Source: Iris pallida (taxonomy: Eukaryota; Streptophyta; Magnoliopsida; Asparagales; Iridaceae). From it: a DNA stretch of 64,000 nucleotides. Under the pieces are notes generated by a model. That model was not told the DNA's origin and searched no databases. It saw nothing but the letters and a program-made list of their open reading frames with translations. Both the position numbers and the translations under genes were made by a program. How positions within the stretch are numbered: the stretch's first letter is position 1; each line of letters begins with the position of its first letter. Shown piece by piece: positions 21,313-32,742 of this stretch. Location: positions 6,284,529 to 6,348,528 of the forward strand of contig JANAVB010044017.1 in the NCBI GenBank assembly GCA_029216955.1. The letters run 5' to 3'.

Positions 21313-22665
21313 ATGACGACTACCCGCTCTCAGGCAGCAGGATTTAGTGCTGTTCCAGAGAGGCCCGATTCGGTAGGACCTCCACCTCCGGCTGCAGGAG
21401 CTGCAGTTGAGGGAGTTGTCACCTCAGTTCCTGCCCTTCAGACGGGAGTAGTAACGACAGTTCCAGGAGGTCTTCCACCTTCAGCAGCGGGATCGTCTAT
21501 AGTCATTCCTGAGTCTTCCATCGTCGCCTCCGCTATCGACTGATGCACAGCAGATAATGGCCCTTCTACAGCAGATGATGCAGACCCAGAGGGCCCAGGC
21601 AGAGGCACAACAACATCAGGATAACGCATTCCACCGCCAGAAAAAGGTGCTACGACAGAGCATGGAGAACTCCCACTAGCTAGCGATGGCAGGAGTTAAG
21701 AGGGTAGTCTCGGGTACAGTTCAGGGTGCCCCAGTTCAGCAGTAGGGTCAGGGGAGGCCTGGCACTTGCCTAGATTTCAGAAAGATAAACCCGAGGGACT
21801 TCAAGGGTACCGAGGGTATCCTGTATGTAGATGACTAGTTTTTTGGACGTCTAGAGGAGCCTGGAGTTAGTAGAGGTTCCGAGGGGACTATGGGTCACAG
21901 CTGCGGCGAGTCAGTTCTTCGACATCGCCTTGACGTGGTTTCGCACGGATCTTTGTGCGTCAGTGAGAGGTTTGACATGAAAGAACTTCAGACGGCTCTT
22001 CAAGGAGAAGTTCTACCCTGATGTGGCTCTGACAGCTCTGGAGGCCCAGTTCGTCGGATTGGTGCAAGGGAACTCGTCGGTGGACGAGTATGCTGCAGAG
22101 TTTTTTTGTCTGAGTAGGTTTACACCAGATCTGATCCAGGATGAGGGGTATAAGGCCCACAAGTTCCGGAGGGGCCTTATTCATGCGGTTCACACTTGTA
22201 CTTCCGGGCGACGCGATGCGACCTTCAAGCAGATACTGATAGAGGCGCAGATAGCAAAGAAGGACTTCGGCCTCAAGCCGAAGAGGGGCAGCGATGTACT
22301 TGGAGCAAGCTCTAGTACAGGGCCGACGAAGCGCCCTCACTTCCAGCAGAGGCAGATTCAGCAGCAGCCTCAGTTACAGCTTTAGAAAGCACCATCACGT
22401 GCCCACCAGCCGCAGGGTCAGGGTCAGAGACAGGCCATACAGTGTGCTTTCTGCGGGAAGCTGGGGTACACCCGGAAGGTTTGCCGGATGAGGCTGGTAG
22501 TTTGTTTATTCTGTGGAGCTCCAGATCACTAGATGAAGAACTGTGCTGCTCGTGCAACCAGACAGGCAGGCCAGGACAGAGTAGGCTAGGGGAGGCCAGC
22601 ATAGGCGAGCTTTTGCCATGACAGTTGAGGGCACTCAGGCAGTAGCAGGACAGATTGCAGGTTCC
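21313..22665 (+). pseudogene. gag: Decayed gag of element C
   Basis: The ATG at 21313 starts MTTTRSQAAGFSAVPERP, a Pro/Val/Ala-rich N-terminus. A Gln-rich segment follows (LLQQMMQTQRAQAEAQQ near 21555) after a frameshift. The capsid-like part includes SSVDEYAAEFFCLSRFTP (near 22080) and AHKFRRGL. Zinc knuckles lie at 22443-22544: CAFCGKLGYTRKVC has Tyr in place of the His ligand, and CLFCGAPDH is followed by a stop at 22530-22532. Several further stops and frameshifts are present. The end cannot be placed exactly; VEGTQAVAGQIAGS near 22620-22665 resembles the Gag tail of related elements. No pol follows, so packaging RNA would have been the element's only protein function. Confidence 0.8.
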
Positions 22666-23130
22666 AATCTTTCGATCTCATTTTCGTATTTTTTTCCTTA
22701 TAACTGTCTTGAAATTCAATTCCATCTGTTCCTTGATCGTTTGATGAAATTTTGTTCTTGTGATGTGATATTCTTTTGAGATAAGTCGTATGGGCTAGGT
22801 CGCCTCGATTATGAGATTTTAGAATCCTCTAGGGTCATGTTAGCAGGCATAGTGAGGACATATAGTCGGATTATGGACGTATTTCTCGGGTATGGGAATT
22901 TAAGGTTTTCGTTGCCAAGCATGCGACAATGCAAAAATTTTAAATACCATGATTCTAGAGGTATGTACCTTAGTCGAGGACTCTGTGATTATCGTAGCCT
23001 TGCTCACTAGCATGACGGAGATTCTGAGTATCATGATTTTGGACAGACGCGTATGATTATCGAACTGCATAATTTTGAGATTTTGTTTGTGGGGTGTTTG
23101 ACCTATAAGGAGCACTACCACCTAAATTTT
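22666..23130 (+). other. Non-coding stretch between gag and the first PPT of C
   Basis: About 460 bp of AT-rich sequence with no recognisable domain on either strand. Confidence 0.6.
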
Positions 23131-23651
23131 GAGGATGAATACTTCTAAGGTGGATAGACTTGTAGCACCCAGTTTCTAATTGAGGGTAATTTTAAAATTT
23201 ATAATTTTAGTCATTTATTTATTGTCACTTAAGTCATGCTTGATTTTGGAGATTTTAATCATTTTAAAATTTTTAGCCATGACTTGAGATTTTGATGTTT
23301 TGCTAGTGAAACCCTAGAGACTTTTTGACCTAGAGCCTAACCATGTGATTAGGATATTTTTGTGTCATTTCTGGCCTAAGGGTATTTTGGTCATTGGACC
23401 TCTTTGATTTATATTTTGATATTTATTGCATTGATGATTGTTTATTTGACTTTTGATAGGTGTGATTTGTGTTGGTTTTATTTTCGTGTCGGACACGTAA
23501 CAGTTTTTATTTGCAAGTGTTGATGTGCCTCAATAGATTTTTATTTTGCTGAATTTTTTTTGGAAGTATTGAGTGGGATTGTTTTCTGCATGTGTTTCTT
23601 GTGATTGCTTTATTTTAATTTCGAGGACAATTTTTTTAAGGTGGATAGATT
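23131..23651 (+). other. Relic PPT plus LTR start, followed by the functional PPT of C
   Basis: A first tract (GAGGATGAA, TAAGGTGGATAGACT) ends at 23160 and is followed by TGTAGCACCCAG at 23161, a typical LTR start. The next 350 bp align with the U3 of the A LTR, including GAGGGTAATTTT and CTAACCATGTGATTAG. A second tract (TTTCGAGGACAA, TTAAGGTGGATAG) at 23620-23651 precedes the real 3' LTR. An older U3 start is therefore embedded in the internal region. Confidence 0.8.
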
Positions 23652-24543
23652 TGTCACCCCCAGTTTTTAAGAACAGGGGTATTTTGGTCATTTTTTTTCA
23701 GAATATTTTTGAAATTTATTTTATTATTTACGATAATGTTTTGGGATTATTTGAGCCGGGTTCGAATTTCAACTCAATCCGACTTGTATTGGGGACTCGG
23801 GGGTAGCTTTGACTCTAGTGGGACCCACGTATTAGTTAGATATGGCCCACATATGGCAATATTTAAGTTAGTATGGTTAGACTAAATTTTATGACTAGGT
23901 TTTGCAAATAGGGACAAACCTTCCATAGGTTGCCGGCCATGAATATGAGGGGAGTGAGTCATCTTCTCATTTGTTATTATCCACAAATTATCTCTCTTGT
24001 TCTTCCCCAAATTTTGAGAGGAACCACCATTGATTTTATCTCCAAATCAATCATTTCTTCCACCAAATCTCCTTCACTTCTTCTCTACTCCATGAAGAGA
24101 GGGTGCTAGCCAAGTTTGGGAGGATTTGGCTCTTGTTCGTGTCCATTTGGAGGTCTCTTCGTGTCGGTGTCGTGTCAGAAGGATTTCTCTTGGAATCCCT
24201 CTCCTGAAAGGTAAATTTTTTCCTCTATTTCACTCCTACCTGCATATAGGATCATTTAGAGCCCATAGGAATGACCTCCAATGTTTGTGTCTCCATTGAG
24301 TCCATTTTGGATCCATTTGGAGATCAATAGGTGTGTCCTTTGTTGAGTTTTGTGTCCAAGTGGGAAACCCCCAATGTTGGACAACTCTTGCGTTTGTGAT
24401 ATTGTTTGAATGAATATTTTCCTATTTAATCTCAGATTTTAGATATTAGATTGTTGTTCTTGATGTATCTATGCTCGTATCATAATATATCATATTCATT
24501 TTATATTTAGATTTGTGTCTCTTTTTATATATATACATAACTA

Positions 24544-24639
<96 letters not shown>

Positions 24640-27408
24640 TGTGGTTGTGTGTGTGTCTATATTATTTATGTATCTTGATTATATGTTGGTGTGTGTGTGT
24701 GAGTGTTGTTGGTTGTGTTGTGGTAGAGAGTGGTGGTTGTAGTAGTGGTTGTAGTGGTGGTTGAAGTGGTGGTTTATGGTGGTGAAGGGGGCAGCAGCTA
24801 GCAAGTAGGGTGCAGCAGCAGCTAGCAGCAAGCAATGCGGCAGTAGCAGCAACAACAACAATGTATGCCTTGCAGCCCCCTTTGCAGCCCCATTTTGATC
24901 CCATTTGAACCCCATATTGCCCCATTGATGCCCCATTGATGCCCCACTATTAGGACCCTTAGATACCCTATCTAACCCACTTGTTTGGCCTTAGTTTAGT
25001 GCCTTAGTGTGGTGTCTAGAGTGTGGGTTAGGAGTAGAGTTGTGAGTAGTGTTATGAGTGAGATAGTATTGGTGCTAGTGTTGTGTTAGTAGTTGTTAGT
25101 TAGGATAGTGGCTTAGATAAGTTAGTATCCTAGTAGACTAATTAGTGTGACTAACCTAGACACTAGGAGAGTGTTGGAGAGTGAACTAGGAAGGTTTAGT
25201 GGAGTGTAGAGTGTGGTATCTCAAGATACCATAATGTATCATGACGATACACTAAGGTAATGTTGAGATGACCAACATGACCATAAGCTAGACTAGATGT
25301 CTAGGAAACCCATATTTCTTGGTAAGTAAACCTTAGATAGGATAGTATCTAGCTACCCTAAGGAGCCTAGGCTAGTATCTTGAGGATTAGCGGGGTTTCC
25401 TTTGTAATGGGACAAGGTATCGGGAATACCTTGTAAAGGATAAATGTTAGGATATTGGGTAATATAAGGTATTGGATTTCTGATTGCTAGATGGGGTTAG
25501 AAATAGGTTGTCTTGGTAGGTAATGACTAGATGAGGGTAGTTTAGGCTAGTCTTGACCCCCGTTGACCAAGGGTTGACTTTTTGACCGAAAGTCAACTTC
25601 AAGTCAACGTTTGACCTAGAATCGACTCGAAACCGAACCAGAGTTGACCAGTTGACTGAAAGTCAACAATTAGTCAACATTATACTAGTTTGACCTATGG
25701 TTGACCTAGAGTTGACTAGAGTTGACCAGTTGACCAGTTGACTAAAAGTCAAATGTAAGTTAATATTTGACCCAGTTTGACCTAGTTTGACTTGGATTGA
25801 CTTCCTGTGACCTTGTTTTACCTTGGTTGTCCTAGTGTGACTTAGTTTGTCTCAGTATGACCTAGTATGACCTAGTTTAGCTTGGTGTGACTTAGTTTGA
25901 CCTAGTTTTGACCTAGACTTGCATATCATGACTAGATTAGCTTTCCTTTCATTATTAAACCCTGTTTGGACTCATGGTATCTCATCTTTAGGTCTGTGAT
26001 TACTCTGAGCATCTGTTCACTTATCAACTTAGGATCACAGGTGAGTACATTCACTGATAGTTTTCATTGTCTTGCTATCTGCTATATCCGATTCAGTTGT
26101 AGTGTCTTACTTGATTTCCAGACACGATAGTTCACGGACTAGTATATGTTGGATCATGACATGAGATGTTGTTCCTAGATTTCTTGGTATATTAGTACAT
26201 TTCTTGTCTTGTTCCCTGTACTTGTATAGACACCGATTCCTAAGAGAACTTGCTACCCTCTTACGGAATCCCGTGTCATGACGTGTGATGTCTGGATCCT
26301 TTATACTATTCGGGGATAGGGAGTTATTAGTGGTTGTGTGATCAAAATCCCTACTTGTTCTTCATACTTGTACTTGTTACTTGTTCATAGCTATACCCTC
26401 GCTCACGATGGGTAAAGCCTGACCCTACTTGTTCATAGTCGGTCAGATGGAAAGCCTGATCATGTTTTCCAAGCCGATCACATAACGTACTAATAATTCA
26501 AGGCACATTTTATATTTATTTATCATAGGAGGCTAAGTTCTGTTCGGGAGAAGGGTTACAACCTCGGTCCTTGTTTGGTTTACGGGTTGTAACTTAGTTT
26601 CCGAATAGTTCCCAAGTCATCCTATAAATTGTCGTCCTATTCAGTACTCACATCCTGTTATATATTTTCTGTTGATTTTGTCTTGTATTTCACATGTTCT
26701 ACCTGTTCTTATGCTATACCTTGATTGGAGGCTAAGTTTTGTTCGGGAGAAGGGTTACAACCCCGGTCCTTATTTAGTTTAAGGGTTATAACTCGGCTTC
26801 CGAATAGCTCCAAAGTCTTCCCATATCTTTGTCTTGTATTTCATTATACTGTCTCTTATAGAATTTGTCAATTCATATGGAACTACTATTAGTGTTTGTA
26901 CTTGCTTATATTTCTGACAGGATATCGTTGATATATTACAGATGTTTCTGAGGCAGACTGCTCGACCTTCTATGGGATCGAGATAGATGGAGGCTTAGGC
27001 CAGGACTGTGGCCTGTTAGTTGAGCCACTAGACTTTGCACTCCCAGAGTAGCTAGCTTTGTTAGGCTTGCCTGGACTGCGATCCAGCTTTTGTTTTAAAC
27101 TGTAGTAGCTTATATTTATATTTTGTGACTCTGTGATGTTGTTTGTTTCTCTCCAGCTGTGTTGGATGTTGAACTTATTTCCTGTTTTCACACCTATCAT
27201 ATTTCCTTTTCGTGCTATCTATCTTAGTTTTGTTTTGTGATTGAGTTATGCCATATATATTCCTCCGTGCGGAGATGACAGGTACCCTTATATTTTGTCT
27301 AGTTGTAGTATTTATAGACGACCTATACAGCATTTTATCGCCAATTTTGTGGCGTAGGCATGACGTAACCACGTGCTCGTTCCCCTAATCAGGGTGCGGG
27401 TCGTGACA
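23652..27408 (+). repeat. 3' LTR of element C
   Basis: 3757 bp, colinear with the 5' LTR. It has a longer TA run (24547-24638), the TTGAC/GTCAA array at 25550-25925, and the hairpin repeats at 26528 and 26727. The donor reads CACAG|GTGAGTACATT (26041) and the acceptor TTTCTGACAG ends at 26920. The end TCGTGACA is followed by GGCTA. Confidence 0.92.
24547..24638. repeat. (TA)n microsatellite in the C 3' LTR
   Basis: About 92 bp of uninterrupted TA. The reading frame of Tyr-Ile repeats across it is an artefact. Confidence 0.95.
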
Positions 27409-27413
27409 GGCTA

Positions 27414-28014
27414 CAAGGTCCTCATGTGTGGCTGGAATAACAGAATCGCCTGTAACTGAAAAAATCTTTCTATAAGAACTACTTGATCAATCTAATCATT
27501 AACCTAGTCAGATTTATTGTGAATTCCTGACCGTGGTAACCAGGAATCCATATCCTAGACATGATGCAAGACGAGACATGTAGCTTGTACAGGCACAATC
27601 AAGAAAGTCAACCACGGTGTCAAGACAAGAGTTACTTAGCAAGTCAGGGTAGCTGTCGCAATAGCCTTTCAAGATTATACATGTCATGTCAGGTTACTTA
27701 TCATGTCAAGAGTACTTGTCTGCAGTGCATCTCGATGGCCGCTTATCGATAGTTATCAAGACGGGTTCATATTATCATGTTCAATTCAAGTTCAAGTTAT
27801 TATCTTAAGACTATCAAGTGTCAAGTCGGGTCGTCGCAATTTAGGCAAAGTATAGAAAAACATGCAAAGAAGATCGAGAACACCCATGTGTGATTGAAAC
27901 TATAAGTCACATATGAACTCTGATTAAAGAGAGACAGAAAGATTCTTAAAGCCAAGATAAAGATCTATAACTTTCATGTTTTGAGCTTGCAAGGTGTACG
28001 AGGTGCAAGGTGCG
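27414..28014 (-). mobile_element. Solo LTR I, piece 2
   Basis: This is LTR I between the insertion sites of C and D. Its right edge (about 27986-28014) is the start of the same 32-bp minisatellite that resumes at 47139, which shows that D landed inside the array. No gene is present. Confidence 0.75.
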
Positions 28015-28356
28015 TGTAACGTCCCAGTCCCAAAATACGTAGGACTAGGAACGTAGACATGCCGGCTGTATTCATACGAAGTATACTCCAATATATGGAA
28101 GCCTCGTATAAATATATAAGCTGTAAAATGCAGTAGAACCATAACTAATCTCATCCACACAACATAAATGAATAAAAGATATCATATAATGATAATGAAT
28201 TATCGTGATACAACATGTTGGGCGGAGACAAATCCACTACCAACAAATAAAAGAAATACATGATACACAAAGAATGAATTGGGCGAGTGAAGCGAAGACG
28301 ATCAAAACACAATCATCCTCGAAGAAATGGAGATGGCCACGGCTAAGCTAGAGCAC

Positions 28357-29387
28357 CTGCAAAAGATAAAAGCACACACCTGGAGAGATAACCAGGTCCT
28401 CCGAGGGACGTAACAAGACACATAATATCATGCCATATAAACTGACTAAATATTGCTCAAATAAATAAGTCAATCGAATTATAACATGGTCCAATATGCA
28501 CCTACTGAACGAGCGTACCATCCCCCCGACCAAACAAGGACAGGAGATGGTAAACTAATTCACGGTGACGTATCTTTCCATGCTAATAATCCAATATGGT
28601 ATCCGGACCCCAACAAGGTTCAATACCTTCTCATCGAAGTAGTAAGTCACACCTACAACCAAACAAGGACAAGATGTGACGAACTAATCCGCGACAAGTT
28701 ATTGTCCCAAGCCACGGTCAGATACAAGTACTCAAACCAAAAGTACTCGTACCTAACGGATAAAGGTGCCTATCCATTCTAGGTGAAATGTAGTTAAGAA
28801 CAATCCTCCCTACGCATGGGCCCTGGCTAAATAGGATCGGCATAGTTCCCCCCTTGGGCACCAGAGGCCCCATCAGTAAGAGCATGACGTTCCGCAGAAT
28901 CGTCAGCGGTCGTCAGTAATCATGGGTCATCAACCCCGTATCTCCAACGGAGAGTCCGGGTCACAAGGGAAGTGCATCGAAGCCCATACGCTAAGGAATT
29001 GTCCTTCCCGTCCAATGCCTACTGTGTTGTATCCACAACACAAACCACTATAACTGCTAAGTCAAACTAGCATGCAATCTCTATTAGCGGTTATTCCTAT
29101 CGCACGGCTTATACGTACTGGTGGCCAGCCAATCACGCACTTCCGTATCTTACATGTGACACACAACTTCATGGTACAACGTGTCAAGGCCAATGAATGC
29201 AACACACAATGTGGTCCCTTAAATCTAGGTTTAATGTGTAAGAAAACTAATACATAGCAGGAAATATAAATGAACAGTAAGTTCTAACAGTTATGCCATG
29301 TATCACAGTTTATTTTGCATAAAAAAAATAAATAATGCATGAAATATGAGCTAAAATAAATAAACAGCAAATGGCAAGGTGTCTTGC
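28357..29387 (-). other. Putative leader intron in the D 3' LTR (about 1.03 kb)
   Basis: The donor CCAG|GCAAGACACCTTGCC sits in a perfect GGCAAG/CTTGCC stem. The acceptor is TTTTATCTTTTGCAG|GTGC. A second inverted repeat, ACCTGG/CCAGGT, lies just upstream of the acceptor and is shared with F. The 5' LTR keeps the donor hairpin (44814-44829). No acidic frame like that of B or E was seen after this acceptor. Confidence 0.4.
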
Positions 29388-29808
29388 CTGGTAGGACGCC
29401 TGGTGTACTACAATGATCAAGGTGGCACGAACTGCAACTTCGATGTAACCACTATGCAAGGTGACCTCTGATGGTGGCACGGACAGTTTCATTGGATCCA
29501 GAAGGGTCAAATTGGTTAGGGTGGACATAAGGTAGTCTCGAAATGGGCGAAGGAATAGGAAAGATTGGGATTGGTCACGGTCGAAAGAATAGAAGAAAAT
29601 TTGATCAATAATAAATATATATGTTTTTAGAAAGTACTTATAGATATATTTACTAGTAAAACAATTTTGATAAATACTCGAAAGCAGAGGAATAAATAGA
29701 TTTAGGCTAAAACCCAAAGTTTGTAAAAATAAAATTTTGGTAAACTGTTACTACTTGAAAATCGAGGAATATTTATAACTATTTGGAAAAAGTACTTATT
29801 GTATTTGA

Positions 29809-29811
<3 letters not shown>

Positions 29812-29881
<70 letters not shown>
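29812..29881. repeat. (TA)n microsatellite in the D 3' LTR
   Basis: About 70 bp of TA. The equivalent site in the 5' LTR (about 45257-45281) has only about 25 bp with an interruption. Confidence 0.95.
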
Positions 29882-29884
<3 letters not shown>

Positions 29885-30099
29885 TAGCCCAAAATACTTT
29901 AGATAATTATATGAAAAATCTAGGAAAACATTTTTAGGAATAAAATTAAAGTTGTCCAAATACCCTTTTGAGGTCAAAGCTATATTTGAAATTCTATGTA
30001 GAGAACACAAAACTATACTTTTGCTTAAAAAATATTTTCTGGAAAAATATACCTTAATAAAAATAATTTAAAATAATACTAATAGTTTTATTAATAAAT

Positions 30100-30228
30100 A
30101 TAATAATAATAATAATAATAATTAATAATAATAATAATATCATTATAATAATAATACTAATAATATTAATAATAATAATAATAATAATAATAGGATACAC
30201 TAAGCTGCTCTCCTTTAACTTCAAGTAT

Positions 30229-30261
<33 letters not shown>
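30100..30261. repeat. (TAA)n and (GA)n microsatellites in the D 3' LTR
   Basis: An interrupted TAA/TAT trinucleotide tract (30100-30192) is followed 40 bp later by a GA run (30232-30261). The 5' LTR has a longer TAA tract (about 45500-45656) and a shorter GA run (about 45691-45706). Confidence 0.95.
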
Positions 30262-30263
<2 letters not shown>

Positions 30264-30276
30264 ACATAAAACAAAT

Positions 30277-30948
30277 TCAGAGAGGAGGGGGAAAAAGTTT
30301 GAGAGAGAGATGGGGAAGGGTCGGTGGTCCGGTGGCGGTCGGACGCCGACGGGGAGAGGCGGATGAGAGAGGGGACGCGCGGCGGTTCGAGATCGGCGGT
30401 GAGAGGGAAGGGCGACTAGGGGTGGCGCCGTGGAGGACAGAGCGGCGGCGACGCTGGGCTGAGCTAGGTCGGCGAGGACAGGCAGTGGCGGAGTTCGCCG
30501 GGGAGGAGCGGAGGAAGGGAGAGGGAAGTCGGAGAGAGGCGGAGTTCGGTCGTCCGGCGGATCTGTCGGGAAAAATGCCGGTGGTGGACGGCAGAGGTGA
30601 GGGCGAATGACTCGATGAGGGGTGTGTGGAGCTTGGGCAGCACGCTCGGGCACGGGGATGCACGGCCGGCGGCGTGTTGGGCTCGCTGACAGCGGAAAGA
30701 GGTGGGGAGCGGCTGTGGAGGTTCGGGCTCACGGAGGCTGCCGCCGTGCGCGGCGGAGCGCCGCTCTCACGGATGCTGAGATCACCATGGCTAGGCGCGG
30801 CTCGCCGCGAGCCTAGGTCAGCGGATCGCAGACACCGACTCTCGCCGGGCTCGACTGGGCTCGAGGCGGAGGAAGAGACGCGCGGCACGGAGGAACGTGG
30901 TGGAGGTTGTGGGGGTCGTACGACGCAGAAATTTATGTACTTGTACAA
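30277..30948 (-). other. GC-rich leader open frame in the D 3' LTR (223 codons)
   Basis: An ATG about 110 bp downstream of the LTR TATA box opens 223 codons rich in Pro, Ser, Arg and Ala. The frame starts MYKYINFCVVRPPQPPP. The 5' LTR holds the same frame with the same length (45722-46393, starting MYKNINFRAVRPPQPPP). No known domain is recognised. Other frames and the opposite strand are also long here because the block is GC-rich, so being open is weak evidence of coding. It could be a leader peptide, a captured exon, or chance. Confidence 0.25.
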
Positions 30949-31056
30949 GAAGATAAATAGTGGATGGGGTAGGGGATACGGACACGATGCACTGCACGTT
31001 TGTGGTAGAAAATTTTGGAGAAATAATGAATGATGAAAATTGGAGGAGTACCTGCC

Positions 31057-31064
31057 TATTTATA
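31057..31064 (-). promoter_or_regulatory. TATA box of the D 3' LTR
   Basis: TATAAATA on the minus strand, about 620 bp inside the LTR. It is identical in the 5' LTR (46502-46509) and in G (60299-60306). Confidence 0.75.
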
Positions 31065-31685
31065 GGATGTGGAAATTTCCAATTGGATAGGAATTAGGAA
31101 TATTTAAAACCCAAAGTAGATAATTTTCTACTTAATTTAAAATAATGAAATCAAATCCAAATCCAATACAAATCCAATTTAAATCTAATTAAATTCTTGG
31201 TTTAAAAATCAAATGGGATAAATCAAATTTCAAATATTTAACTATTTAATTTATTCCATAAACTCAAATCAAGATTTAAATCGCCACAATAATTTCAAAA
31301 TATATTTTCCAAAAATACAATAATAATAATTTCAAAAATACTACTATTATTTAAATGCACTAATAAATAATTAAAATAATATTTATAAAGAATATTATTT
31401 ATTATTAGTAACTGCTATAAACGAAAGGCTTTCATAAATAAAATCGTAGACTTTGGAAATTTTAGTATGATAACTAAAAATAATTATTATATATATTATT
31501 TTGAAAATAGAAAAATGTTTTTCTAAATTATGTACACTCGCACATAATCGCACTCGTCGAGCAAATTCGAAAAAGAAATAAAAGGTCATACGCGACGTAT
31601 AATACGACAACGCGACATATATTACAAAATTTTAAATCAGTACTAAATTTAATAAAAAAATAGTAGAAATTTTAGGGATTTTACA

Positions 31686-31725
31686 TCCTACCCAACTTAA
31701 AAGAATTTCGTCATCAAAATTAAGA
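31686..31725 (-). other. Pre-PPT box and polypurine tract of D
   Basis: In minus orientation it reads TTTGATGACGAAATTCTTTT and then AAGTTGGGTAGGA before TGTAAAA. The purine tract is weaker than in A or H. Confidence 0.75.
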
Positions 31726-32737
31726 ATTAGTAGGGGGTGAGAGGACACAAGGGGGTATCAATGGGGATCCAACGATGACAATGTTTTCACAAAATCATGT
31801 CGTAAGAAATCGCGATCTAGATCGTAGAAAAATAATACGGTATGGTCATGGGTAATTAATGGGGGTCACGATTAAGAGAATGAAATAGATTCACTTAAAT
31901 TAAGTGATTAGAGGGTCTTGATAGGGCCGAGTAGTTTAGGATGAAGATATAGCAACATCGAGTGGTAATGGTCATAATTGATAGGACAACTAGAGGAATT
32001 TCAAGTATTACGCCTTCGTCCTTGGAAAAATTGGTGAAGGCGAAAGCAATATAGAGTTCGAAAAAGGCGTTATCGAATACGAATACAAATACATGATTCA
32101 AGAACGACCGAAAAATTTCAAATGGAGTTGCCAAGGCAGTCGCGGATGGGACTCTAGAGGACAAGTTTAGCTATGTCCCCATCCACGTAGAACGATAGAT
32201 AAAAGCGAACCAAAGTGCACTCGGTTGATCAGACCATCATGCACTGGTTCTGATTAGACAATATGTTAGTGAGAGCGCGCTCAATAGCATAAGTCATTAA
32301 CAAACTCGATAAATGGATGAGTTTGCAAAACTAGATTATAGTAGCAACATTAGTCAAGGTGGTAAAAATATAGGCACGAGATTAAGATTGAAATAAGGAA
32401 CAAATATGAATAGTCTAAGAGTCATAGGAATCTAAGTCTTGTTTATTCCTATACTATCATTCTACAGTTTTATTGACCAAGGCTTGGTTGACCAAATGGG
32501 TTAAATTTCTCTAGTCTCTATGGGCTAGATAGTACTATTGGTATTTCCTTAATGGTCAAGGGTGTGTCAAGTCGTGGGGTATTCTATCCATCTTAAAAGA
32601 ATTAAACTAATGGTGTTTGGGACAGCTAACTAATAGGGTCAATCTCTAGCAAGCACGAAGGAAAGATAAGGATAATGATAGAAGGAATCAAGCAAGATGC
32701 AATCGATGAGTCAAACGGTAGATTAAAAAAAGTGGTC
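31726..32737 (-). other. Non-coding internal region of D
   Basis: No gag or pol motif is seen. Positions about 32040-32300 align with about 57930-58160 in F (shared AAGCAATA, GCAGTCGCGGATG, AGCGAACCAA and TTGATCAGACCAT), and 32680-32740 align with about 58615-58690. Conservation between two coding-free elements suggests packaging or other RNA functions, or simply common descent. Confidence 0.6.
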
Positions 32738-32742
32738 AAGTA

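Larger units (their letters stand above)
17245..27408 (+). mobile_element. Element C: complete gag-only gypsy element with 3.8-kb LTRs
   Basis: It has LTRs 17245-21052 (3808 bp) and 23652-27408 (3757 bp), both starting TGTCACCCC and ending GGGTCGTGACA. It is flanked by a perfect duplication GGCTA (17240-17244 and 27409-27413). The internal region of 2599 bp has a primer site, one decayed gag, no pol, and two successive polypurine tracts. Nearly three quarters of the element is LTR. It is inserted in solo LTR I. Confidence 0.92.
28015..31685 (-). repeat. 3' LTR of element D
   Basis: Minus-strand order from 31685 is an AT-rich U3, TATAAATA (31064-31057), a GC-rich leader with an open frame, GA/TAA/TA microsatellites, a donor in a GGCAAG/CTTGCC hairpin (29388-29373), an acceptor at about 28357, and the LTR end at 28015. 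Confidence 0.9.

Noticed and set aside
24513..24764. Tyr-Ile repeat protein
   Set aside because: Translation of a TA microsatellite.
28486..28782. 98-codon frame, repeated at 43928-44224
   Set aside because: Present in both D LTRs only because the LTRs are copies; it is antisense to D and has no recognised domain.
30054..30653. 199-codon frame with poly-Ile tail, and the plus-strand frames at 30227-31033
   Set aside because: Alternative readings of the GC-rich leader and the TAA repeat; they disagree with the LTR's transcription strand or run into microsatellite.
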